Assembly: GCA_036971615.1 (NCBI GenBank)
Contig: JAYKKR010000016.1
Span: 728,623 to 792,622 of the forward strand
DNA: 64,000 nt
Direction of reading: 5' to 3'
Source: Amyloporia xantha
Taxonomy: Eukaryota; Basidiomycota; Agaricomycetes; Polyporales; Adustoporiaceae
The position numbers and the translations under genes are program-made. The notes beneath the pieces were generated by a model. The model was given only the letters and a program-made list of their open reading frames with translations. It was not told where the DNA came from and searched no databases. Below, piece by piece: positions 1 to 12,080 of this stretch (positions are counted from its first letter, which is position 1; each line of letters starts with the position of its first letter).

Positions 1-321
1 CTTGAGGAATGTGCGCTGCAGGATAATCAGTCAGACAGTCACGGTGCATGAGATAGAACACGAACCATAACGCGTGCGGGGAAAAACCCTCTGGAGAGAA
101 GGTTCATGTAAGACACCGAGGTGTGATCTGAAAGGATACTTGCCCTCCACCTGCGTGCAAGCCGAACAATCAATAATGAGACGACCTGCATAGACCAACA
201 TATAAGACGCGCCGATAGCTATGAGCATGTCTGGCTTGAACTCTGCGATCTTCTCTGCTGCGGCACGGATGAGATTGTGGATGTCATTGTAGGTCATATG
301 CAAGTGCTTGGGTTCCGCCAT
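1..321 (-). CDS. XPT1: Xanthine/hypoxanthine phosphoribosyltransferase, XPT1-like (3' end beyond window)
   Basis: Likely a purine-salvage phosphoribosyltransferase that joins xanthine or hypoxanthine to PRPP. The start is the ATG at 319-321, and exon 1 runs down to 209. It encodes an N-terminal segment with the DIHNLI and KPDMLIAIG stretches typical of the fungal XPRT family. Two introns can be read: 91-208 (GT..AG) and 16-65. They leave a 25-nt exon at 66-90 encoding the FFPARV motif, and a third exon from 15 leftwards that begins RTFLK. Splicing gives IAIGAGFFPARVMRTFLK, a good family match. The catalytic PRPP-binding part lies outside the window. The gene is head to head with RPC4, 258 bp between start codons. 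Confidence 0.8.
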
Positions 322-579
322 CGTGTCCTGCGAGCGACGTGAACGGAGGAGAGAGCAAAAGCAAAGTTTTCTTTCCCTCGACGTCTCGACTGTGCATCAA
401 ACGTTCATAGCACAAAAATTATCTTATCTCTTACGATCGCCCGCTTAGATCACGCAGGCAGGGACCAACGACTCTGTCCCTGGGGACTCACTAGCACTGC
501 TCAGTGTCCACCGTCTTCACCTCGCAAAAGCACAGACCAGCTCTCCCCATTCTTTGAGCTATCAAACGGGCAGTGAACA
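322..579. promoter_or_regulatory. Shared divergent promoter region XPT1 / RPC4
   Basis: There are 258 bp between two divergent start codons. The stretch has pyrimidine-rich blocks but no clear TATA box. A bidirectional promoter is inferred from the arrangement only. Confidence 0.4.
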
Positions 580-2259
580 ATGTCCGAGCAGCCTGGAGCC
601 CCAGGCCCGTCGGGCTCAGCACCAGCACCAAAAGCCATCGCGAGCCTCGCAAAGAAACAGAGCGACGTGACTCGGCTCGGTACCCAAAAGCTCAAGTTCG
701 TGCCCACCCTCCCAGCCAGGAGGAAGAAGGAGTGAGTACGTCACGTCCCTCCTCTCTCGTGCACAGCGAATTTAACACTCCCATCACGCAGAGAAGTGAA
801 GCAAGTACGTGCCCCATGACTCCAACCTCGTCTCAGTGAACCACGTCCCTAACCGTGTGCCACAGGAAGAGCAGGCACCCGCTGCAGCCCCTTCAGATCG
901 CGGTAGAGGCCGCGGACATGACCGTGGTCGTGGGGACCGCGGACGCGGACGAGGACGCGGCGGCGAAGGCAGAGGCGCCGCACCCCGTCCCCCCGCCGTG
1001 GAAATGACCGCGTCCGGGCCCTTCGCCATGGGCCCAGCCCTTGCCGGCACCTCCGCGCGGCGCACCGCCCCGCGTTCCAACTTCGCGCCCATCGTCCCGC
1101 AGGGCCCCTCCGGGTCCGCGCACCTCGGCGCGGGCCTCACGCAGACGACTGCGCCGTCGCTTAAAGCGGGAGAAGGGCGCAGAGCGGGGTGCGCTTGTCG
1201 AGGACGACGTCGAGGCGTACTCGGACCCGGACGAGGGCGTGGAGATCGTGGATATGGACCATATAAGGCAGATGGACTGGATGGCGCCGGAGAGTCTTGG
1301 GAAGGAGAAGGTGAGGCAGAAGAAGAAGGGTGAGAAGGTGAAGAAGGAGGATCCGGAAAAGCCGGAGGACAAGAAAGGAAAAGGTGTGCGAGTCCGCTGC
1401 TTTCACCACTGTAATTCTGTTTTGTTTCCTGACTGGGGTGATGCAGGTATCGCGAAATCTGAGCCGATGGATGTAGACGAGACGCCAGAGCCTCAGGAGG
1501 AGGTTAATCTCGCGAATGCGGTAGACCTCAGCGATAGTGAAGAGGAAGAAGAACTCGAAGATATCATTGACGACTTCGCCCTGGCGAACGACATGGAGGA
1601 GGTCAGCCCTGCTACGATGCGATATATATTTTGCGCCGAACAGTTGACCGCCCATGCAGGATTCGAATATTCGACAAGAACGCCTATATTTCTTCCAGTT
1701 CCCCAACCCATTCCCGACGTTCGTATCAAACGCGCCTATCCCTGAACCGGCCCTGGACTCAGTTCCAGACGCAGAAAAGACAGAAGAGGGTAGTAAAAAG
1801 GTAACATTCGCGCAAGACACGAAGCCACCCGCTCCCGGTGCACCTGTATCTGCACCCAGCACACCGGCCCCACAGGCCAAACCTGAAAAAGCCGAGAAAG
1901 AGGACCCCAAAGTAGACGGGGTAGTCGGACAACTGGAAATTTACGAGAGCGGCACCGTCAAGATGCGCCTAGGAAACGGGATCCTCATGGACGTTAGTAC
2001 TTCACAGTCGTCGATTTCTACTCTGGGCTCATTGGTCACACATCATATACGAAAGGTCACCGCTGCGACACAGCCTTCATTTTTACAGCAAGCCGTCTAC
2101 ATTGACCCCGACAATAAGCGTCTCTGTGTCCTAGGGGAGGTCAATAGACGGTTCGTCGTCTCTCCTGACATTGAAACCCTACTGGCCAGCATGGAGCTAG
2201 CCGAAAAGTCTGACCCAATAGAATTTGGCGACGGTCTCATTACGATGGATACGAGCTGA
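580..2259 (+). CDS. RPC53: RNA polymerase III subunit RPC4 (RPC53 homologue)
   Basis: RPC4/RPC53 pairs with RPC5/RPC37 as the TFIIF-like module of RNA polymerase III, acting in tRNA and 5S rRNA transcription and in termination. Exon 1 (580-731) ends in the family signature KFVPTLPARRKKE. A 13-nt exon (792-804) follows, then an exon starting near 866 with an RG-rich stretch and the conserved MTASGPFAMGPAL block. The C-terminal half has an acidic DSEEEEELEDIIDDFA stretch, the LYFFQFPNPFPTF motif, and the conserved GVVGQLEIYESG...MDVS domain, to the TGA at 2257. Other introns: 732-791, 805 to about 865, 1385-1447 and 1602-1659. The reading frame changes by one base at 1163-1165 (a short A run). 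A 31-nt intron would also restore it, but that is too short to be likely. Confidence 0.92.
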
Positions 2260-2466
2260 CCGCGGCGATTTGTGACGGTCGTACTATTTCCAGTAATTCA
2301 TCCCGCGAAATATGTGCTGTTGCTGTTGCCATGCCGTGGCTTGTCCTGTTGCACCTTATCCTATATTATATCGAGACATCAATACGGAATGCTACATGAG
2401 AAAAATGTGTTCTACGCTATAAGTATATGGGAACTATCAAGTATGCACATAAGAGACAATGTCAGG

Positions 2467-5400
2467 TCATGAAACCGTGGAACTCGGGGCCGCCACGGGT
2501 AACTGCAGGTCGTGCGCGGGCGCAGTATTACTACTGTCGTCTTCCCCGAATATGTCCAAGAAGCCAGCGACGCGAGCCTTGTTTCCCGCCTTCTTCAGTA
2601 CATACTCCCGCAAACCCGGCCTTGAGACTCGGCTGCTTATCCACGAGCTCACGCAGCTGGTCTTTCGGTAACTGCAGGAGAGCTCCAAAACTCGCAGGCG
2701 CGATTAACTTGGCGCAGCGAATGAAACCCTCCCAAAGTGGAGGGTTTGTCCATATTTTCTTGGTGATGAGTCGGGACAGCAGGGTTGTGGAGACGAAACC
2801 CACGAGCGATCGATATGTTGTGACTGCTTGGATCACCTGCATGATGTGTCATAAGCGTACATTATCAGATATTAAGGCACAACATCGTCTGCTTACCGTT
2901 CTAAGGAACAAGGTCGGGAGCACGGGCTCGTCGACAAGCTGATTCATGACTACGGCTAATATCTCGGAGCGGAAGATATCGGTCATGGAGAAGCATATAC
3001 CAATCGCTGCGCAAAATCAGCATGTAATAAAAATTATAGCGGGTAGATGATTTACCTTCAATAGCACTCTTGAGGCCAATCTCCTTCTCAGACTCGTGCA
3101 ACAAGACCATCAGTTCGGCAGGGGTCAGCAGCTCACTTTGCCGCACCCGTGGCAGGTTCGAAGTGACGCTACCGAATGTTTGCGGGGGCGTCGTAACAAT
3201 TGAACTGAAAACGGATCGAACCAAATTCTTCGGCTCAGATTGTCCGTTAAGAATAGAGACGATGCGAGGAAGGTGCCGCAGGATGTCCGCCTGACGTGTC
3301 CAAAAATAAGCCAATCAAGCCAGTCAGGATGAGCTCAATGCAAACCTTGTCCATCTCCGCAATAATAGGAATGAGGAATCGGGCATCGAGGTCCCGCTCA
3401 TTAATAAGTGATTTTACCAGAGTCACTAACTGTGCGCTAGGGCGCCCGTTCTCGGTGAAAATAGACAAGACCCGCAGAGCAAGCGTTTCGGCCCCTGGAG
3501 GGAAGGTCCGTAGCAACGTCAACAGTCTGCCATGGCTTGAGCCCAACGCGCGCATGAGCGGCGTGATCAGGTGTTGAATGGTTTCTTGAACCGTCTCTTC
3601 CATGCCGCCATATGCTGCGAAGATCCTGAAACAGCACCGTCAGCCCAATTCGCGCCGGAATATGCAAATACGCACTCGTCTAAAAATTCTGGAACCTTCG
3701 TCGACAATGCGAAGAGCAGCTCCAGATGTTGCAATATTTGGGCATTGTTCGCTGGAAGCTCCAACTGTTCCGGTAAGTACGGTGTCTGAATGATGTCCTC
3801 TTGTGGAAGTTGACCGTCTTCCATATTTTCGTCGTGATCACCGTTCATCCCGACATCTTCCGATTTGTCTGGCCTCGGCCGAGATTGAAGGCGGCGAAGC
3901 AGTTGCAGCGCAAAATCGCGGATCATGTTGTCCATGGGCTGAACATCTGGTATCCATCGTTTTACCGTGTTGATCGCTGCACCGCGAGTTACTTTGTCTG
4001 TGAATGTTATGTGAGCCCGGTAGCATCTTATTACCGATGCCGATGAGAACTGACCAGGATGCGTTGTAAGCTCAAGAAGCATGTTCATGGCTTCTGCACG
4101 TAATGATGGCCGTTGGGACACGAACTCTCGAAGCGCAGCAAAACCCATCTGCCGTCTGATCCTGGAGTTCAGAGCGGCGGTGACAGTCGGTCAAAGTGTT
4201 AAGACGTACCGCTCTGGCTCAACACACGATTCACGTAGTAAATTTAGCACGTCTGGAGGAACGTGGGGCAAGTCAAGTAGAAAGCGCGAGAACGTCCGGT
4301 CCTTCCCGTCGAGATGTGTCTGGTAGACAGCGACAATTTGATTCAGCCATGTCTCGTAATTTGGTGCCTGTGGAAGGGCATCTAAATCAGCAACGGTGGT
4401 ATGACAATAATAAAGATCAAATACCCAGTTTCGGTCTCGTAATGACTGTATCTGGTCGTTATACCATTCTTCGTTCATCCACGTCGTCGCTAAACGTATT
4501 CTGAACAGACTGCATTCAGCATGCATTTGGCGAAGTACAGAACAATCAACATACCTGCCGGAAAAGTCTGCCATTATATAGTCGCACAACGTCTGCCGCA
4601 GCCTATCCTGGTGGGCATACAAGTCGGAGACCACCTCCATGCGGTCCTCCGGCTTCGCCTCCTCCGCAAGCTCGCTTGGAGCGGGGTCTGTGACGCGAGT
4701 CACCATCCGGACAATGAGCATCATCCACATATCTGCGCCAGACATCCCCGGAGCCTCCAGCGATGTCTCGTGTGACATGTCTGGCAGGGCGAGATCTTTC
4801 GCGCCGTTCCATACCCTTGAAAGCGAACCGCGAATGATCGAGTTCCGCTCGTCGGGAGAAAGGTCTTTTGGTGGGGGCAATTTGAACTCCGTAAGCTGCA
4901 GCTCGGGTGCTAGGTCCATCTCGTGGTCCAGAGCCGCTTCATGATCTGGCACAGCTCCATGTCCACCAGACAGCTATGGAAGTTTGTGTCAACATAAGCT
5001 CGAGAGTTTCTTTTATCAAGATTGAAAAATTCTACCTCGAGATTGAGTTTGTCTGGCTCATATTCAATCTCTTCCTCATCGATGTCCATCTTGAGCGGAT
5101 CGACGGGCTCCTCTTTGACAGCTGCAGGGAGAACCGCGGAAGGTGGGGGTGGCGTTGCTGGTCTTGAAGGTTGCATCTCTGGCTGGGGTTGTAGTTGTGA
5201 CAGAGCGGCTGGAGCAGTAGGAGGGGCGGACGAGGCGGCGACAGCTGTAGGGGGTGTCACGGAGGATGTGGATGCATCTCCATTGGCCCTGCTATGCCGG
5301 TGGGCCTGTACGAGCCCCATCAAAGACGCTTCTGAAAACACCTGAATATTGGCTACGATGAGATCTGTCACCAGTGCAGAGGGAAGGGTGGTGAAGTCAA

Positions 5401-6775
5401 AGCCTGCTAGTCCCGCAGCGACGGATGGCATGGCGGCAGCAGCAGCTTCGTGTTCCAATTTTGGTCGTTTGGAGTCGGGCCCATCCTGTGCGGGGGTACC
5501 AGAAGGCGAACGTTTTCGGGAGGCTTCAGCAGCTGCAGCTGCTTTCCGCTGCTTTTCTGCGGCTGCCGCAGCGTCCATGCGGGCCCCTTGCGTGGCAAGA
5601 GCGGCATGTATTTGAGAGGCAAATGGGGCACCCTGCGCACTACTGCTGAACATGAACAAGAGCCTGAAGTGCAGATGCTCCAACACTTACCGTGAAATAT
5701 GGAAGAGCAAGATTCGGACCGCTTTCTCAACACTCTTTATACTCGACGCGGGCAAGCCTTCAAGCTTCGCTGGGGTCCATTGTGCTAGGGTCGAGACGAC
5801 AACCTCCACCAGAGCCGGTCGGAGCTTGATCAACGTCGCCCAGCTATTCAAGACAGCGGACAATATGTCGGGATTGCTGAATGACATTTTAATAAGACAA
5901 TCGACTTCGCGTGAGAAAGGGTATCCTTACTTGCTGGTGTATAGAATGGTGATCACACCTTCCAAGAGCTTCAGTCCCTCAGCTTCGAGTGCTGCTACAG
6001 AGATGAATGGATGGTCAGTCGGACACATTGAAAGGTTGGGGTCATTCTTGTTTTGTAGCTACGCATGGAAGGATTAAAGAATGTCATTGTCAAAAGGCAA
6101 CATAACACGCTTACCCTGGGGTCGCTTATACCGCGCGTCTGCACCAGAATCAACCTCTGCATGTATTTGACGGCCGCGAGCTTTACACCAATACTGGCGC
6201 GGGGTGACCAGACAAACTCGAGGATCCGTGTCTTCGCTTGCGACAGGATGTCCCACTGCTGGCGTTGGGTCCTGGACGTACATCTGTGTCGATACGGGTA
6301 AGTCACAGCTTGGCGGCAGAACTCAAGCGGGATGTGCATACAGCATACGGAAGAGTAAGGCATGGACAGCAGCGAAGCATTGAACAGTCACTTTGACGGT
6401 CAGTGGGTTGGGGTCGTTGAGCAAGCCGGCCAATGTTTCCAGGGACTGCGATGCGACTACAATTTCAAGACACAGATCAACAAAGAACTTCACGAGCTTA
6501 GGAGACTGACACGCACGCTGAGTGCGCGCCTCTATGGACAGACTGGAGCGACATATAGCATAATGTAGGAGGTCAATGACCCAACGCTTCAAGAGCGAGT
6601 CTCCTGCTCCGGATACGGTTTTGACCAAAGTGGTACAGAGAATTGGGATAGGGCCGGGATGAGCCTCAAGGGATTCACGTAACGTTGCCAGTAAGTCAGC
6701 CTGTTCCTTTGAATCGGGCGGAACAGCCAAAGCTGCGGCAAGAGCTTGCAGAGGGTCTACGGGAACACTGGCCAT
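2467..6775 (-). CDS. PTA1: Symplekin / Pta1, scaffold of the pre-mRNA cleavage and polyadenylation factor
   Basis: Symplekin is the HEAT-repeat scaffold that holds the poly(A) endonuclease and phosphatase parts of CPF together in the nucleus. The start chosen is the ATG at 6773-6775 (MASVPVDPLQAL); an upstream ATG at 6793 would add six residues. Conserved N-terminal blocks include LLKRWVIDLLHYAICRSS and LNDPNPLTVKV. An Ala/Lys-rich linker with an SKRPKLEHE stretch follows. The C-terminal symplekin domain is clear near 2550-3600 (ELLTPAELMVLLHE, then LPKDQLRELVDKQPSL). About ten short introns split the gene. The frame shifts by one base at 2612-2617, just before the final exon segment REYVLKKAGNKARVAGFLDIF, and the gene ends at TGA 2467. 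It converges on RPC4, with 207 bp between the stops. Confidence 0.92.
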
Positions 6776-6911
6776 TCTGCACGATGCGCTCACTGCTGAA
6801 CCCGCGTCCGCTGCTGGGACAAGCCGCCGCCTCAGCCAGACTGATCACGGACAGAACAGGTCAACGCCTCTGGCGCCGGTCGGAGTTCCAATCTCCCACT
6901 TGCGTCCTGCG
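6776..6911. promoter_or_regulatory. Shared divergent promoter symplekin / VMA10
   Basis: Only 136 bp separate the symplekin ATG (complement of 6773-6775) from the VMA10 ATG (6912), so the two genes must share their promoter region. No TATA box is evident. Confidence 0.45.
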
Positions 6912-7441
6912 ATGGTCAGTCCCTTTACACCCTGTCCCTGCCCGCTTGTGCACTGAGAAACTCCTCGCCAGGCTGCACAGCAATCACAGAACATACAGAC
7001 CCTGCTCGAGGCAGAGAAGGAGGCCGCAAAAGTTGTCCAGCAGGCGCGCCAATGTCCGTCAGGGCCTCGTCTTTCTACCGCAGTGGCTGATCCACCCCGG
7101 ACTTAGATCGCGTGCAGAAACTCAAGGATGCGCGTTCCCAGGCCACAAAGGAGATAGAGGCCTACAAGCAGTCCAAGGACGCCGAATTCAAGGCGTTCGA
7201 GGCGTCGGTACGTCATCATGCGTATCCGCACGAAGCCTGCAACTGACTGGCACGAACCACCCCTCAGCATACAGGCGCCACGCAGTCCGTGCAGGCTGCG
7301 ATAGACCAGGAGACTAAGGTCAAGCTGCAGGAAATTAGTGACGAGTACTACAAGAACAAGGACCAGGTGGTCCGCAAGCTCCTTGACCGCGTAGTCCTAG
7401 TCACCCCAGAGCTGCACCGTAACCTGAAGAAGCAGGCATAA
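6912..7441 (+). CDS. VMA10: V-type proton ATPase subunit G (Vma10)
   Basis: Subunit G forms the peripheral stalk of the vacuolar proton pump with subunit E. The start codon is a three-base exon, ATG at 6912-6914, followed at once by an intron (6915-6971). Further exons are 6972-7053, 7107-7207 and 7268-7441. Spliced, the protein begins MAAQQSQNIQTLLEAEKEA, the family's N-terminal signature, then VVQQARQYRVQKLKDAR and a long charged helix, ending at TAA 7439-7441. Frames join cleanly at all three GT-AG introns, giving about 119 residues, normal for subunit G. An in-frame ATG-led stretch from 6784 is upstream leader and not part of this protein. Confidence 0.95.
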
Positions 7442-7639
7442 ACGGCCACCTGCCTGTATCATGCAGCATGTCTCCTTGCCTTCAATGATAATTCATACAC
7501 TGTAATAACCCATGATACGATAACCCATCAAGACTAATACAAAGCAGTAGTAGAAAGCGTCCTCCCCAAGAAGCCCACTAGAGTCGTTCGTATAATATAG
7601 CACTACTGTCGTTACATCTACTTTCCTCCCCACTACGAA

Positions 7640-10590
7640 TCAGCTATTATTATTCCCTAACCACTCTCGCCCTAACGGCATCGCCGACCCATTTTCTCTC
7701 GACGGCTGCATAGGCGAATTAAGCAACGACACCATGGATCTCCGCTCGTCTTCTCTCGCCGGCTGCGGCGGGGATATCAACAGCGAATTCGCAAACACTT
7801 CTGATGGGATTTTGTACTGCGCCGCCTCGAGAAGGCCGCTCGCCTTCAGGGAGGGCAGGTTCGTGGCAGATTCGCGGGTGTTCCGCAGGAGCGGAGCCTG
7901 AACGACCTGCTCGGCCTCAGAAATCACAACCGCTCGCTGATACTGTCCCTTTGCTGGGATGTCGAACCGCTGAGCTGTCCTTGTATCTCCGTGAAACTGC
8001 CCACCCAGATCCCCGGGCTGCCTGTCTATCGAGCTGCCCGAGCCTACTGACGCGGTCGGCGATACCACTGTGTTGGTATCCCGGTGCTGAGGACTTACGA
8101 TTTTGGGGGAGTTGGCTGCCTGGGCCCGCTCCAGCGCTTGGGCCTGCCGCCACTGGTGGGCGACGACGGTGACGCGGAATCCCCAGACCTTCTCAAAGTC
8201 ACGGTCCCATATATGCAGTTGTGGGTCGTCTGGATGATACTTGCTATATGACTGCACGAGGGCCGTGGTGTCAGCACAGGACACAAAGAGGATGCGGTCT
8301 ACACGATACGAACCCAGAGGACGCACGCCGCTGACAGATATGCCGCTCGTAAGCATCATCAGCCGTCGCAATGTATTTATATACCACGCACAGAGAATGG
8401 TATTCTTGGCCCGAGTCCCAGTCGCGTCGAAAATCATCCCGAGTCGCTTGCGTATCCACGGGATCGGTTCGCCTAATCGGCCTTCTCCCTGCTCGATAAG
8501 CTCGCAACGTAAATCGCTGATTTTACGGCTAGGCGAATTACCTCTGCAAGTGCTAAGCAAGAACATGGGTATAGGGCGTGCATGAAGCAATAACACCACG
8601 CTCCCGTATTGGAGCTGGTCTCAAACATGGCCAGCTGCTTGTCTAAGTTTTCTTCAGAAAAGCGCAGGTGCCCCGAAAGAGATGCATCCCAATCCTTGTT
8701 AATCATACATCAGCTTTGACCGTGCGATCGAACGGACGGAACGTACCTCCAACGCCTTTCTGCACTCTCGTAGGCTCGCAACGCGGGCAGGGCCGTCGCT
8801 CGTAGCTACAGACCGTCGAAAAAATCTCCTAGTCAGCCCGAACCGTGTTTACACCGCTGAATAATGTCCACATACCTACTACAGCCTGCACGGTCGAATA
8901 AAGCGACAAAATACGGCAGACATGGCCAAATTGCGATGCATACCGGGTCCGGGGGCAGGCACATGTATGTACTCCGAAGCTAAAAAATCAGCCCACCGCA
9001 CGAGCATTGCGCATCGCGCAAAAGAGGGAAAACGGAACGCTTACTTGCCGAGTTCCAGTGCACCGCGAGATCGAACGTCGTCTCGTCGATCGGCAGGCGC
9101 ACCGTCGCCATCATCTCGAGGCACCGCGGCCGCAGCGGCCGGTATGTGTAGATCGCGTTGATCCAGCCCATGCACTGTATGAGCCAGAAGCACCGCCGCG
9201 CGCACTCGCGCTCGATGTACCGGTCGAGCGAGTTCGGTGGCGAGCTTGACGGTGACGCCGGCGGTTGCGCCTGCGCGTCCGGCACGTGGACTTCCAGACT
9301 CTCCTCCAAGAGCCGTAGCGCGAGGTCTGGCGATGCAGGAAAAGAAAGTAAGAAATTCGACAAACAGCTGCGCGTTATCGCGCTATCGGACGGATCATGT
9401 GGAGATGGATCGCAGGGACCTACCGAAATATTTGTAATGCTTCGTCCACGAGTGGCTTGCGGCGACTTCGTGCATCTCCATCAGGCAGAGTGCCTGGGCT
9501 GTCGCGAGGCTGGGCTCGCTCAGGAGGCGGCCAGCGTTATCAAACATGATCGATACGGCCTCTTCATAGAACGGGACGCCCGCCAGGCGCGAGTGCGACG
9601 CCGTGGACGAGACAGATTTAGATAAGGGCGCCGCGACCGCACAGACGACAAGGACGAGGTACTCGGGCACGCGGTTGTGACTTAGCTCCGCTGAAAATGA
9701 CGGTTTGTGTAATATCAACCGGTGCGGGTTGCAGTGCGCAAAGAATACTACAGCAGTACCAAAGGGTCTGAGCAGCCCGCTAGATCAGTACACGGTCACT
9801 CACAGTTTACGAGTTCATGCGTTATGTCGCGATCCAGCAACTTAGATTGCGGCTGTTGAACCTGCTCCAAGGGTGGAGAATGTTGCGACGATCCGAGCTC
9901 AGACCTATTCCGCTTCGTCGCAGCGACATGGTCGCTGATGACCTGCTGCGGCATCGGAGGAGACGGGTCGCCCTGCCTTGCGACGTTGTCATTTTGTGGA
10001 ACATCCTAAGGTGCGTGTCATTAGCATCACAAGAAGCGCAGAAAGAGCCGGGACGAGTACCGATGGAGGTCCAAGGACTCTGTCTTGGTTAGTATTGCGT
10101 GGCGCAGGGACCGGACGCCCAGAGGAGTCCGTATAAGTGCAGTTCTTCGAGGCGAAATAACTTGAAAGGCGCGGAAGAGGTCAGTTCGAGCGCCATCCAC
10201 GCTGTTCCGCGAAATTCACATACCAATTACTACATGGGGCTGGAGTGGCGCGCGGATTGGTAAACGCTGCACACGCTGCACGAGTGGGGCTGACAAACTC
10301 ACCTGTACCATCACATCTCCTCTTGCTTTTGTGGCAGGCATCGCAGGCCTATGGAATAATATGTGTTTCATGCGGACTCAAGAAAGAAAACCCAGTCATA
10401 CCTTGCTGAGACGTTTCCGCTTCGTGCTCTTCACAAAAGCGACGGTGGATCGGTCCTGCGGTACGTCATCAGAAGATGCGAAGACAGGCGAACGCGAGTG
10501 GGCTAGCTGCGCGTCGGACGTGCTCCCAAGGGTGGAGTCTGGGTCTATGGACACAAGAGAGACTTGGCTGGGATGGGAGCGCAAGGCCAT
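7640..10590 (-). CDS. Zn2Cys6 fungal transcription factor with fungal_trans domain
   Basis: A nuclear DNA-binding regulator; target genes unknown. Exon 1 starts at ATG 10588-10590 and ends in a basic TKRKRLSK patch. The zinc cluster is assembled from three exons between about 10110 and 10400: CDACHKSKRRC, DGTAPCSNC, then YFASKNC. The spacing C-x2-C-x6-C-x5-C-x2-C-x6-C is canonical. Downstream, 8980-9720 carries the middle homology region (LHKPSFSAELS, ARRCFWLIQCMGWINAIY, RLPIDETTFDLAVHW). Then come TRYASQFGHVCRIL and HLRFSEENLDKQLAMFETSSNTGAWCYCFMH (split here for length: HLRFSEENL / MFETSSNTGAWCYCF). The C-terminal 200 residues are Ser/Pro/Gln-rich, and the stop is at 7640-7642. One base appears to be missing in the G5 run at 8951-8955, breaking the frame inside the regulatory domain. 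Confidence 0.88.
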
Positions 10591-12080
10591 CGCGGCGAGG
10601 AGTGACGGCAGCCGGGGCCAACTCTAGGTTGTTAGCTCCCAAGCGACGTGCGAGCCGAGGCACTAGTAGCTCGGTCCTCGCGGCGGTAAGTACGGGGCAG
10701 GGGCAAGGCACTGATGGGACGGAAGGCAGTTGCGGGAGGACCTAGCAACGCGAGCGCTGGGGATAGGATTCGGGGACGTGTTGGCTGGGATGATGGTGGT
10801 TCGAAAGCAAGTCGAGGAGGCGGACTGCAGCGCGTGCTTCGAGCGAGCGTTACAGGAGGGGAAGTTGGAATGGCCAAACCGATCTGCCGGGACTACTTAC
10901 AGCGGGCGATGCTTAGCGTCGATATCCTGCTCACACGCGCGCCTCCACTGACTGGTCAACCATAGACCCGGACCGGAATATCGGAATCTTCAATGATATG
11001 TGTATCCATGGGGCAGGACAGATGCCGCTGCTTCTGGACACTGGACACCGATAACCTAACCCCAAACTGGGGCTTACAGACCTTAGCCACCATAAAAGCA
11101 CCCAAATTTGGTCTTCTCTTTGCTTGGTAATAGGCGCTTGACTTACTATATTTGGTAGGTGACCGATTTCGTGGAAATATTGTACTTACCAAGTTGACCA
11201 ACCGTTTGGCCCTGTGACGCATGACGCCAAAGTTTCAACTGTTCAAAGGCTCAGGCCTACATAGGTGACATATCGCCACAGGAACTGTTCAGTGCAAAAG
11301 CCTGCTAAAATACGATTCTGATAGGGACACCAGTGCGACATGAACGAGATTGATGTTTAGAACCCCCAGTGACCTGTGACACGGCGATATTCAAGCGACC
11401 CTGTGACGTGCAATATCTCCGTCAATTTCGACAATTAGGACAAACCCTTTGGCAGATCGCTTCCCGTGGTAGAAGCAAATTCAACCAAAGGAATAAGAGA
11501 CCGGTGAAAATACTGGTGTGGTATGTTCTTTGTCCAACAGTGTTGGCCTCTAGCCTTTATCGCTCGCCATACGATGGATTCCGCATGGTCTACCCGTGAC
11601 AGGAGGTCAATGCCGCTGCGAGGGAGCCGGAGAGCGCTGAGAGACATGAGGTGGAGCCGCGGCAGGGACGACCCGGCGGCAACCTCTTGGTATCCGGCGG
11701 CACACCCGGCGGCACTAAATTGGGGGTCCCGTCCCGCGTGAGGTGGTTCCCGGCCTTCGATTCACACATCTCACCGATCAATCGGAGCCGCCCGAGCCGA
11801 CGGCTTAGTTTCCATTACAAAACGTAATACTTATCTCCTTTAGGCAGCTTCGCCCACCACTCACCAACTCAATCTCTACCCTAACCAGCTCACAGCCCGC
11901 AAATCACCTGCTCCTCGCCAATGTTCAGGTCGTCCCTTACCCTATCTATCCACCTTCCAGTTCACCCTTCCAACTGTACCAGCTGCCATGAGAATATCCC
12001 AGACGGGTCTTGCAAATGCCTCGTATACCACACCTGGACACGAGGCGTACGCAGACGTTTACATGACTCCGAGGCAGGTC
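10591..12080. other. Intergenic region, no supported gene
   Basis: This is 1.5 kb between the transcription factor start and the miniature transposon. I see no conserved coding segment. A GC-rich stretch near 11600-11760 contains repeats of the word cccggcggca. There are pyrimidine-rich tracts near 11850-11990 and several small ATG-led frames without splice or protein-like support. Confidence 0.5.
12073..12080. repeat. Left 8-bp target-site duplication
   Basis: The octamer ggcaggtc directly abuts the left inverted repeat. The identical octamer follows the right inverted repeat at 12826-12833. Confidence 0.85.

Noticed and set aside
809..1333. RG-rich frame as a separate RNA-binding protein
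   Set aside because: It is the middle exon of RPC4, whose family carries an RG-rich linker; flanking exons fit the same protein.
6784..7317. 210-residue plus-strand frame starting MRSLLNPRPLL as its own gene
   Set aside because: It runs through VMA10 introns in the wrong frame; splicing from ATG 6912 gives the conserved subunit G.
11600..11760. GC-rich cccggcggca repeats as a collagen-like gene
   Set aside because: Too short and interrupted; no start, splice or continuing Gly-X-Y frame.
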